A stretch of 64,000 nucleotides of DNA from Apoderus coryli (taxonomy: Eukaryota > Arthropoda > Insecta > Coleoptera > Attelabidae): positions 18,610,860 to 18,674,859 of the forward strand of contig OU452199.1 in the NCBI GenBank assembly GCA_911728435.2, in the 5' to 3' direction. The position numbers and the translations under genes were made by a program. The notes below the pieces were generated by a model, which was not told the origin of the DNA, did not search any database, and saw nothing but the letters and a program-made list of their open reading frames with translations. Position 1 is the first letter of the stretch, and every line of letters starts with the position of its first letter. This document shows, one piece after another, positions 11,765 through 22,643 of the stretch.

Positions 11765-11825
11765 TGTGTTACATCCAAACATGTTTCGAAGCTCACTAGC
11801 TTCATCATCAGTGGTAAATTTCGAG
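11765..11825 (-). ncRNA. Candidate hammerhead ribozyme A (left arm)
   Basis: On the minus strand: CUGAUGA (11805-11811), one extra U, stem II GAAGC/GCUUC closed by a six-base loop, then GAAAC (11783-11787) and the short ACAUGU element that can form a two-base-pair stem III before the cleavage site. The inner stem I pair is CCA with UGG. The extra U between A9 and stem II departs from the consensus, although an extra nucleotide at that place is known in a viroid hammerhead. Activity is untested. Confidence 0.6.
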
Positions 11826-12234
11826 AGAAAATTGTATTTGCAAATATTACATATGACTAGGTTGAGAGTAATGTGTTGAAGTCTGAAAAGGACCTTTTTT
11901 GTTATAATGTAGTTACGTTGTTGTAATTAAATAACTCACCATTTTGAGGAAAAAAATTTTTTTTTTTTTTTTGTTAATATTATTAAAATAAAATTATGTT
12001 AATACATATTATTATTATGTTAATACATATTATTATTATTATAATAATAATAATATGTATTAACATAATTTTATTTTAATAATATTAACAAAAAAAAAAA
12101 AAATTTTTTTCCTCAAAATGGTGAGTTATTTAATTACAACAACGTAACTACATTATAACAAAAAAGGTCCTTTTCAGACTTCAACACATTACTCTCAACC
12201 TAGTCATATGTAATATTTGCAAATACAATTTTCT

Positions 12235-12300
12235 CTCGAAATTTACCACTGATGATGAAGCTAGTGAGCTTCGAAACATGTTTGGATGTAACACATTGAG
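12235..12300 (+). ncRNA. Candidate hammerhead ribozyme B (right arm)
   Basis: Mirror of core A. CUGAUGA at 12249-12255, extra U at 12256, stem II GAAGC (12257-12261) with GCUUC (12268-12272), GAAAC at 12273-12277, predicted cleavage after U12282 in a GUU triplet. The very short stem III is like that described for hammerheads of Penelope-like elements and animal retrozymes, which are thought to work better as dimers. Confidence 0.6.
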
Positions 12301-12399
12301 TGTAACGTATTAAATTGATTTTGTGGAGTCAGACTTTTATTTCCTATTACAATACATTCACTCCACTTCAGAATGGACTACTTCTTTAAAATAAAAAAT

Positions 12400-14520
12400 G
12401 ACATATATGTCAAACAAATTCCACAATTTGTCCTTCTGTCAAAACTTAAATGTAAACACTTAAGAAATTTCAATAAGATATTATATTGAAAAGTGAAACA
12501 GTTGTTATATATATTTTAAATATATCTTACCCATTTCTAGAGATACGAATATTTATTAATTACGCTAAAACACCGCTGTGTAATTATAAATTCCGTTAAA
12601 GTTATAATAGGCAACCCATAATACGCCATTCTGTAACACTATTACGGAATATTCAATATTCTGTAACAGTTATTGACATCAGAATATCTATATTCTAAAA
12701 CAGTCGTCGAAAAAATAATTTTTTTCTGAGGACAACTGTAATCAGTTTCCATAGTTACCCTGCATATTGTTGTTGTCAACCTTTTGAGACATAAAATATA
12801 ACAAAGGGTTATCAGTAAAAGGTATATTATACGTCGTCCTGCACAACAACCTATAGCAATCTAGCTCCTATAACCAATAAACTAGTGAGTGTAAATTTAT
12901 AAATATATATATATTTATATTATATTCATTCATCCATACATCCGGCATTATCTTTTATACTCTTTCCGAATATATTTCGATACCAAGTAGATCAAGGATA
13001 TACCATTTATTTAGTGAATTGCATCGAAAACCTACTTTTCCTAATCTTAAAATACCTTTACCAACCCAACCTAACTCCTCCCATCCGAAATCAACCTAGT
13101 CGACCCAATGATCTTCTCATTTGTGTCATATTTACAAATTAAAGATCCAATTGAACTACTACTATTTTTCATTTTAAAATTAAAATACTTGCGTGTGTTT
13201 AACACAGATAAATATTTCATCCGCCTAAATGATTAATCTGTATTGACCGGAAAACAATTAACAATTTAATATTTACCCTTATCAAGTATTATATGAGTTT
13301 TGTGTTATAACCAGTACCATTGCAGATTTTTCATAAATAGTCCTGTATCCACTTCTATATACATACGCCAATTGCATGGGCACTGCATGGGATTATGTAG
13401 TCTTGTCAGTCTTCAGCGTATATAATTAAAACGTCAGAAAACTTAATAGACAACACGGAAAGGAGCATTTAAATACTAACAGCAAATGCACAAAGAGCAC
13501 TAAAAATAAAACTTACGGTAGGTAAGCCTTCTTACTCATTACAAGAAATTATACTGACAGAAATGAGCAGAAGGATAATGCCCCACCGACAAACAAGAAT
13601 AGGAATAAGTAATCAAAGGTTTACTGTTATCATTTTAAAGTACAATAATAGTTTGCATTCAAGTCATGTCAGCAATATTTTTATTTATATTAATATTTTT
13701 ACAATATATTTTTATTTGTTTTCAATAGTAGCAGTATTTATTACTCCTTACACAGATCATAATGAATGCATGCTAAATGCACACAGTCGAAAGTATAGGA
13801 GAGAAATTTAGTCAGAGTATGCATAATAATAGATTTGCAAGAGACCAATTGCGCCCATAGTTGTATTGAAAGAAAAATTTAGTTTTCTCTAAAATTTCTA
13901 GTACTCTCAGTTAAAATATACCAAGGCAAAACACTACACTACAGTTCTATTGAAGGTAGAGGAATGTTAGAAAGTACCTACCTAAACCTCAACTCGTATG
14001 ATTTTATAGTATTGAAGTATACCTATAGTAGTTTCCGTCAGCAGTGTAAACATACCAATACTTGGAGCAATAAAGAAATAAACTTCTCAATTTGAAATAC
14101 AAGAATTCTGTAACTAGTCAAAGTTGACAACAAAGAAAATAAAAATAGTAGTGCACCTAAGAATACAACATAGTATTAAAAGTTAAAATAAAATAAAAAA
14201 TCATGGAAACAGTTATTTTAAACAACTAAATATAAATGCTGCAATTCTTGATTTTATGTGTAGTTCAGTTGAAATGTAATGTGTTTGTCAAAATTTTTAT
14301 TTTGAGTTTAGTTTTTGTTGCGTCCAACATTTTCCACAATTTTTATCGCCATTTAATCACATACAGATTTGAAATTGCAGTTTATTCAACCTGTGAAGAT
14401 TTTTTAACTAAATTATAACTATTTGGCCACTAAAGTTTATTTATTTATTTATATATTTCCAGTTCAGAATAATAAAATGTCTTCGTATCATATTTATTTT
14501 AATTTTATGTCGATTTCAAA
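12400..14520. other. Non-coding stretch
   Basis: Apart from TTCTGTAACA words near 12640-12680 that echo the hairpin at 11310, I see no gene or structured element. Confidence 0.5.
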
Positions 14521-14525
14521 TAATA

Positions 14526-15495
14526 CAGGGTGAGTCACGAGGAACTGTACATACTTCTACCATAACTAGAGGCACATTAGAGGATCATCAAATGACCATT
14601 AAAAACTGTCTCCTTGTTTTCATTATTAATATACAGGGTGAATTATGGATCTTCACCAAAACAATGTTTCGTCATATCTTTTCAATGATTAAGTCGATTT
14701 ATATCATTTTTTTATAAAAGTGTGTATTGGTGCCTGGCAACTAACTGACATATTCAGAATTGAGAAAATCCAGGTCCGTCTTGGAGAAAATTGGTGGGAC
14801 TTTTTCATATTCAACACTTCACCCTGTATATGATTTTTCAAAAATCTGATATATTTTTTTCAGAGGGCATTAATAGACAGTTAGACCTGGGTATTTGAAT
14901 TTTTTGTTACACTCACCTCACATTTCCAATTAAAGAGTCATTTTAGAACCAAATTGAAAATTGGCAATAATGAAGTATAATAATGTTTAGTTGTCGTTTC
15001 TGTCTATTTTGAACATTTCTTTTTAATAACTAAACATTATTATACTTCATTATTGCCAATTTTCAATTTGGTTCTAAAATGACTCTTTAATTGGAAATGT
15101 GAGGCGAGTGTAACAAAAAATTCAAATTCCCAGATCTAACTGTCTATTTATGCCCTCTGAAAAAAATATATCTGATTTTTGAAAAATCATATACAGGGTG
15201 AAGTGTTGAATATGAAGAAGTGACACAAATTTTCTCCAAGACGGTCCTGGATTTTCTCAATTCTGAATATGTCAGTTAGTTGCCAGACACCAATACACAC
15301 TTTTATAAAAAAAATGAGATAAATCGACTTAATCATTGAAAAGATATGACGAAACATTGTTTTGGTGAAGATCCATAATTCACCCTGTATATTAATAATG
15401 AAAACAAGGAGACAGTTTTTAATGGTCATTTGATGATCCCCTAATGTGCCTCTACTTATGGTAGAAGTATGTACAGTTCCTCGTGACTCACCTTG
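14526..15495. mobile_element. 970-bp foldback element, ~470-bp arms, TA target duplication
   Basis: Starts CAGGGTGAGTCACGAGGAAC at 14526 and ends with the complement at 15495 (one change, CCTTG), flanked by TA at 14524-14525 and 15496-15497. The arms meet around a loop of about 31 bases near 14996-15026. Each arm holds a smaller pair of ends (CAGGGTGAATTATGG at about 14635 and CACTTCACCCTGTATA at about 14815), so the arm itself contains a roughly 190-bp MITE-like unit. No transposase is present. The CAGGGTG terminus suggests mobilisation by a Tc1/mariner transposase. Confidence 0.85.
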
Positions 15496-15803
15496 TATAA
15501 GTATTGCCAAATTAATACATATAATCTTGCTACCAATTCTATCTATATTATTAACAATCAGTAAAGACATGAAAATTGCTTTGAAAATCCTAAATTATTT
15601 TTAAAATATTAAATAAATTTTAATAAAGCTCCAATTGTCAAAGCTATTAAGAAATAGTTAACAATAGTCGATACAGCCGGCAAACGTATATATATAATAT
15701 ATTTATGTATATCGGCCTCCTTCAGATCTACATACATTTTATAATACACATTATGTTTATAAAAGTAGTGGTAATCTGTATCACGGCGCCTGTGACGCAA
15801 CAG

Positions 15804-15843
15804 TTAAATATCTCCGGGTCGTCGTAAAGTGTGCTCTTCAGTA
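15804..15843 (+). promoter_or_regulatory. Candidate core promoter (TATA-like and Inr)
   Basis: TTAAATAT at 15804-15811 and an arthropod-type initiator TCAGTA at 15838-15843 are about 35 bases apart, upstream of the start codon at 15969 and inside a locally GC-richer stretch. The spacing is slightly longer than usual. This is inference from motifs only. Confidence 0.4.
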
Positions 15844-15968
15844 AATAATTAGAGCACAGCCGTGATTGAGTGGTGCCCAGACTCACGCATGTTGGCCGGC
15901 CTGGCAACTCATAGACTAGTGTTTCTCATGACGTTGTCGAAGTACAGACTTACCCGCAGACAGTCAGA

Positions 15969-16730
15969 ATGTCGGGAGCATCGATTTCCTACCCCCACCA
16001 ACAGCAGCGCGGCTATGGTGATCCGTACATAGCAGCCGACAGTCAGTCGACGAGCGAACTCAGAGAAGTAAGCCAAGATATGGCTACGTGTTATTCCGCG
16101 TACGAATTACCATCACCGTCCCCTGTTCAGAGGACGGTACAAGTGCCTGTGCAAAAGGATTATTCAAGACCTTTACACGTTGATTGTAGTGTGGAATATG
16201 AACTGCCAAATACAGCAAAACCGCCACAAGGTGTACGCAACGAGCCATTGTTGATGATACATCCATGTTACTTTAGAAGAATTGAAAGTCAGAGAAGAAG
16301 TCCGTTTATAAACAATCTTCCTTCGCGGCCTGCTACGGCTGTAAAAAGGAGGATACCTCGTGGACAACAAATACCACAACAAGTGCCGCAGCAAGCCGCC
16401 CAGTATCCTATTCAATATACCACAACAACGGAAAGAAATCTCTGGGAGCCTATGCCACCTTTAGTGCCAATTTCTTCAGCCCAAACTTATTGTAAGCGTG
16501 AAGCGACAGTAGTGCCGGCTGCTTGTGGAAGATATAGTACTTCAGTTAGCAGAGACTCTGGACATTGGACTGATCCTGATTCATCTCCAGACCGCTTGGA
16601 GGATAAACATATTCTCTCGGGCAAATACCGACAGTATTTGAGAGCGCATAGACTGCATCCTTATGTAAGCTCTTCAATACCACTAGCATCAACTTTTCCT
16701 CAAATTCAGCAAGTGTGTTATAATGTGTGA
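15969..16730 (+). CDS. Unrecognised single-exon protein, 253 aa
   Basis: I do not recognise the family. The frame starts MSGASISYPHQQQRGYG and ends QIQQVCYNV. It is rich in Pro, Gln, Ser and Tyr, with no signal peptide or membrane segment, which suggests a largely disordered nuclear or cytoplasmic protein. Notable segments are a Gln/Pro run at about residues 136-150 (GQQIPQQVPQQAAQYP), a Ser-rich acidic patch at about 203-214 (SGHWTDPDSSPD) and a basic C-terminal stretch SGKYRQYLRAHRLHPYV that may be the conserved core. Composition and codon use look like a real host gene against AT-rich flanks: the coding part is clearly more GC-rich. A plausible promoter lies 130 bases upstream and an AATAAA 310 bases downstream, so the unit may be an intronless transcript of about 1.2 kb. 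Confidence 0.7.
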   Translation: MSGASISYPHQQQRGYGDPYIAADSQSTSELREVSQDMATCYSAYELPSPSPVQRTVQVPVQKDYSRPLHVDCSVEYELPNTAKPPQGVRNEPLLMIHPCYFRRIESQRRSPFINNLPSRPATAVKRRIPRGQQIPQQVPQQAAQYPIQYTTTTERNLWEPMPPLVPISSAQTYCKREATVVPAACGRYSTSVSRDSGHWTDPDSSPDRLEDKHILSGKYRQYLRAHRLHPYVSSSIPLASTFPQIQQVCYNV

Positions 16731-17040
16731 TTACTGTGATATGTTTATGCCGATCGGGCTACTGCTGGTCGAATTCGGAGCCCTTTGCTTTGTCTGTGGT
16801 TTCCGCAACCCTTCTTGTGATAATAGTGTGTAATTGTGTGACGGAGCCGACGGCGCCTCGGGGGTGGTTTTTGGCGCAAGCGTTTGGTCTCTCCGGGCGT
16901 GGTTGTAGTGATCCAGATGATAAATCAGCTGTGTATGTGCGTAATTGCGACCTACCTACAATCCTTTGGATGTATTCTAGTTGCAGTGTTTTTCATTATT
17001 TATGTGAATCAAAACTATGTTATTTTCTCTAATGTATCAA

Positions 17041-17046
17041 AATAAA
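17041..17046 (+). terminator. AATAAA polyadenylation signal
   Basis: First AATAAA on the plus strand after the 253-aa gene, with a GT-rich stretch (GTGTTTAAAGTGTTTG) just downstream, the usual arrangement of a polyA site. Confidence 0.5.
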
Positions 17047-17065
17047 AGTGTTTAAAGTGTTTGCA

Positions 17066-17122
17066 ATGACAGCCATGGCGCTGGAGGATTTACTGAAAAG
17101 GATTATCCGGAGTAAAGCTTGA
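17066..17122 (+). CDS. Possible small ORF of 18 aa
   Basis: Reads MTAMALEDLLKRIIRSKA then stop, just after the polyA signal. The peptide would form a basic amphipathic helix (LEDLLKRIIRSK). The local base composition resembles the upstream gene rather than the AT-rich DNA that follows. It could be a chance frame, a small peptide gene, or the 3' remnant of a longer transcript. Confidence 0.2.
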   Translation: MTAMALEDLLKRIIRSKA

Positions 17123-17124
17123 AT

Positions 17125-20100
17125 TAAGGATTTACCACCTTCTGATCCCTCCAAGGTTCGTAATATTAGATACCAAAAACCTAAATTTAAATGAAGACTA
17201 CCTATTGTAAATCTATCGGATATTAAATTCTTCAGTAGATCAGAACATCAAAATTCCGGAACATACCTGTGTGTTAGGAGAATTGCTCTTATCTTTGGAA
17301 AAACATTTAATAAGTCTTATAAAAATATATACATAAAATACAGAGAACAAAGTTGAAGTAAAAAAAAAAACCGAATACATAAATATAATATTATAATATT
17401 AAGTCATACTTGAGACGTACCTATGTAGATCAATTTTATATTAAAAATATTTCAATCTAAACCTTAAAAAGGCTATATAAATATGGAATTGTTAAACCAA
17501 TTAATTTAAGGAAGAACATTTTGTGAACTGAGTACCTATACTACGACATTCAATAATTATTATTACGACTGAATGCCATAAGAGTATAAAAGCGTATGTA
17601 GAACTTGTTTTGTATTAAACTTAAATAAAAAAAAATAGCACAAAGTAATAAAACACATTGATAAAGTAGGTATAATGTCACGTTAAAAAAATGGAAAATA
17701 CCATTTCTGCAAAAAGAAGCGAGGTTGTATAAATATGTTTTTCCTTTTTTGCACACGCTAATGTGTTGAAGACAGCTTTATAGCAACGAGTTCTCGTGGC
17801 TTTGTTGGACTTTTTTTTGTATCAATTTGAATGAATAATACTTTTCTAAGTGAAACAAAAGAAACAATTCCTGCATTGTATCAACTTTAATTATATTTGA
17901 TTTCATTCAATTCAAATTTTATTTCGATAAACAACACTGAAAGTACATTGAATAATAATGGATGCGTTAGATTGGTTGATTGTTAACATTTAACTCAAAT
18001 TACTTTTTATGAGAAATGTCACATTATTAATAGAATGCGGTCAATGGTCTGGTAATTATAGTTTACAACTTAATTAACTGCGTTTAAAACGGTGTTGAAA
18101 TATTATTACAAAGAAATTAGTAAGTTGTTAATAGCCCAGCAACATTTTCTATTTCGGTCTAAAAAAAGTAATTTTTCCTAATGTTTTTAATTGGAAACCT
18201 ACGTTTATGAATAATACGTAATTATAATGTACTTAACGAAAGTTACAAAATTAATTTATTACAAACGTTTTAATTAAAATATATTTATAGAAAACACACA
18301 TGTTTGAATTTGACTCGCAATTAATTTCTCTTACTTGAAGCTTTATGCAATTTGATATTGGCTTGTCTATCACGCCAAACATATTATTTTTCACAATAAA
18401 AACAACAATCGCAGTTTAAGAATGCAGAGTAATTCAGTAAATTTATGGGAACGTACTATATTCCATATAACCGATATTTTTTCCATTACTTGTCATGCTT
18501 TATTTAAGTGTCATACGATTTCAATTTAAAATTTCATGATTATGTCAAAGTACGCAATATTTTTTATTAGCAACAATTAATTGAAATAGAATTATTATTA
18601 GTAATTTCATGCAATAAATAATTTTTTGTTTCCTTGTTTTATTTTCAATTCGTTTTAATTAATTACAAATTAGTAAGTAGGTACACTTATTTTTTTTCGA
18701 TGAAATTAATTGGAAATACCAGTTGTGTAAATTAACATTAAAATGATAGATTTACTCTGGAGCTTACGTAAACTTATGGACATTAGAGTTAAATATTATA
18801 TTTAGTAACAAAGCAAACAATCAACGTCAACTCCATTATATTTAAATTTGTTATACAGGTTGGGCAATTATCTACCTATAGTTACAGACAAAGCTCGTAC
18901 TTGGTGACATTTTACAATTATTTTCATGCAAATACTGAGATAAATATTTTTTAATAAAATATAATAGGTATATGTACCTATAAAATTAATTGTTAAGGTT
19001 TGTCTTATTTATGTTTGAAGGCTGGATTCCTTTATTATAGTAATAATTAAACCCAATTATGCAAGTATTTGATATGTTTATATAATAAACTTAAAACAAA
19101 GCATTTTACGATGTCGTATAATGTTTAGTCAACAGTTTCACTTAATATTGAGAATAAGAGAAACTATAATACAAACAAGTTCACATATTTTGCGATTGAA
19201 TGTCGTACTTACTGTCAGACTAAAATTTCCAGATCGTGCTTTCGATTTTTAATTACTTCAACTCTGTTACAAGTAGCTAATCGTGAAATGAAACTAGAGT
19301 TTTTGCATCTGCTTGCACACTATATTTACCTATCGCAAAAATAAAGTCTAAATGCTTGAAGAAAAAGCTACTCATAAAATAATATTGTTTAGTACTTAAA
19401 TTATTTTATTTCCTATACTGTACAGCTATTAATATAAATATATCTGTTTGTGTTGAATTTATTTATTTTTTACCTACTTCCAGTGAATTTTGGTGTTCTG
19501 TACAAAATCACTTTTAAAATTATTTATTATCTTTTTGATGGTAGTGAGAGGAATCCATAAACAATTTCCTTTAACTTTAAAAACCAGCTGTAAGAGAAAC
19601 ATGTTTACCGTCGGGTGAATAAACATATTATTTTGTTATTCCAAAGAGTTTTAATAAGCTTAATGAAAATATCCTACGTCTTTCATTAGATTATAGGCTA
19701 GGCATTATAATTACACGTATATAAAATATTGTAAAACATGAAAAAGGTGTACGAATATATCTGTTTTTCTAGAAAACATGGACATTTTTTTAGAAACAAA
19801 AAATTAGTATGATGTCAGTATTAGTGGTTGATATTTTGATCAAATTTAAACTATTAACGAGACGCATAATTATTAGCTACATTTTTAAAACGTATCTTAT
19901 TTTCAATGTTTAGATCAACAATTTTTCCTTTATTAACAAACTACAAAACAAAATATAATGCAAAATTATACCTACTACTTAGTATGAATAATAGATAGTT
20001 AACTTTCCTCATGTATTTGGGGTATGTATATAAATTATTATTTCAAGTACTTACCGAAATTATAAAATTAGATAATACTTTATATCAAGTACAGTTCCTA

Positions 20101-22641
20101 GATTTTCAAAACCACAGTACCCATTTGCGTAAATAACATAGTTAAGATATATATGGGTATATATAAATGAATTAAGTTTTATTATCTAACGGAAGTAATT
20201 TAAACAAGCTGTAATAGCGCATTGTTACCGGATATGCGATTACTATTCGTTGTTAACCACCAACCAACGATTGTTATAAATTTCATTCATAAAAGATATG
20301 GTTTGGCAATATTTTATGATTTTAAATGCAAAAGAAGTCGTAAATTTCTTAATATTAATTTTTGTAAAATTCAAAAGCAACAACATAAATTTTCTCCTCT
20401 TATGAAACGGTATTTTTATGTCTGTATTCACAGACGAAGAAAAATAGAATTCAAATTAATTTGAATTTTCCAAAGAAATAGATACAGATTTGCTGCCATT
20501 CGGCGAATCAAACATACATACGATGTTATTTATCTATCTAAAACGTATTTTGCTCGATAAGTTGATATTTATTTTCCATATGAATGACATATAAATAATA
20601 TGGATTTTTTCAACAACAAAATTATTTTAGCAAAAATAAAATAAACTTGATGAAATGAAGTTTGTGTTTAATTAAGCGTCGGGGCGTGTGTCGGGTCTAA
20701 ATAGGTTTCAGTTTAATTAAGCTATTGCGCGAATAATAAGTACGAGGTGTAGGATAGAGATAATTTCAAAGACATACTGGCAGCATAGCACTGTAAGTTA
20801 GTATGTTGTTTAAGTGAGTAGATTCCATAACAATAACACACAAATCTGTTTTCTTTTCTAATGACTTTACTTTAATGAAACAAATGACGATTTGGGAACT
20901 TTTTAAAAACTGTTTCCCTTCAATGAAGTTTCAACAAAAGTAAACGTTTCCCTGTTCTGACTATTTAAACGTATGTTAAAACACATGGCATATTTTACAC
21001 TTGTTTTGATTTTAAGAAATCCGTGCCGAACTTTATCATGTTTTCGTTCAAGATTAGAGTGAATAAGATAGCTAGCGTTTTATTATAGTTAATGTATAAG
21101 TAGGTATTATATAAATGTCCTGAATTAATATTTAAAATTATTACGGTACGAGGCCACAATATTTATATTTTGTTTTTTTTTTCAGTCAGTACTAATTTTT
21201 TCAGTTGTTTTATCGAGATTTTATACAAGTTATGATTTCTATACTTTTCGTTTTTAGAACAAAAGTCATAAAGATGTTTGTTAGAAATTTTGTTACTGAT
21301 CAAATAGGCAATAATAAACAATGTGGTAGGTAGTTTTAAACATAACCCTAACTCAAATGTGCATATATTTTTTTACCTTTTACTGGTATTATATCTAATC
21401 AGAAAACATGCTATTTGCCATATTTTATTTTAGCACAAATGGAAATTCTCAATGAGCATGTATTCACGAAACAGTTTTAATGTAAATTATTATAAAAAAT
21501 CTACTCATTTGTGCTAAAATATGTGTACGGTGTACTGTAACTTTGGAAAATTGAATTGGATGTTCAGAAAAACTCTAAAACCCAAAGTTACCAAAGATTG
21601 AAACATATTAACTAACTTAACAAAACTCATTCTAATAAAAAATATATAAATTATGTGAGCAATACCAATATTTAAGTAGCTCTTTTTACAAAATATGTTA
21701 GGCAATTTTTGCGTCTTGGATTCTTGTTCTTTATTGTAGTGTATACTCACTTAACTTGAACATTCGTGTTTCGAAAATCTGAAAATGTATGCCTAGTCAT
21801 AAAGAAAATAAAAGCGGGCTTGTTTCCTATAATAACTGCATTATAAATACTACACATTATACCAGACACTAAAAGTATAAACAAATACTTTAAATTTTAT
21901 TTGTATAGGTACCTAAATTTTTTTTAAGATGATTACCAAATTTATGGCAAACCTTAAAATTTGACTTCCACTGTCGGACCACCCATTAGGTATAGACTTT
22001 ATGTGTATTTAAACATAATCTCTGCTCAGATAACGTCAGTAAGTAATTTCCTTTCCGTTATGGTACTGACTAGGTATCAAATTTGTTTGTTTCTAAATAT
22101 TATATTTCGTTTTTTAAATACTTTATAAAATGAAATATTTATAATGTAGCTCTAATCGTACACCATTTTCAAATTTAACTTTAAGGCAGAATATTTACGG
22201 GTCCTTTTATAATAAAAAAAATAATGTAGATGTTAATGTAGACAATACGTGTGGTTTTTGTATTTGTAGAAGTAACTATAAAGTCTTGTAAATTTGATGT
22301 GACTTTTTAATCAATATATCACGCGCTAAAGACTATTATTGCAAACACTTTTTCATATCTATTTTGTGCCTCTGTAATTAGATATTAGTGCAGCACTAGA
22401 ATGACAAAAATGCGTTTTGGAAATTATCTTCTGCCCATAATATAAAATCATACTCGAATTTTATATTAGTATGTCGTAAATCGGACAAATAAGTACATTT
22501 TATAATACAAGGAACTTTCTGCCTACGCAGACCATATTGCACTTTGTCATGCTACTGCGTCACACCCTGTAATTCTCTACGCAATTATCAGAGCAGGTTC
22601 GTTAAAATTTGTGTACATCCGGCGTATGTTCAGTACGTATA
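17125..22641. other. Long AT-rich non-coding region
   Basis: About 5.5 kb with no convincing gene, transposon terminus or RNA gene. The open frames present are short and of AT-driven composition. One small inverted repeat, TTTTAGCACAAATG at 21428-21441 with its complement at 21506-21519, is the only structure I noted. Confidence 0.6.
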
Positions 22642-22643
22642 TA

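Larger units (their letters stand above)
11706..12354. mobile_element. 649-bp palindromic element with outward hammerhead-like cores
   Basis: A near-perfect palindrome centred at about 12030 in a TTA/TAA microsatellite. The arms start TATTGTAATAGGAAATAAAA and end with its complement. Each arm carries the same candidate hammerhead ribozyme, minus strand in the left arm and plus strand in the right. The outer ends contain the family words GTGGAGTCAGACTTTTATTT (right, 12322-12341), and 12355-12390 continues into the ATTCACTCC...ATGGACTACTTC tail also found at 33871-33898 and 36512-36542. No protein is encoded. I interpret it as two copies joined head to head, or a foldback derivative of a non-autonomous retroelement. 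Confidence 0.75.

Noticed and set aside
11946..12110. CRISPR-like or satellite array in the TTA-rich centre
   Set aside because: It is a microsatellite at the palindrome centre. There are no spaced repeats, and the genome is eukaryotic.
16727..17032. 101-codon frame overlapping the end of the 253-aa gene
   Set aside because: Falls in the likely 3' untranslated region, overlaps the stop codon by chance and has no conserved features.
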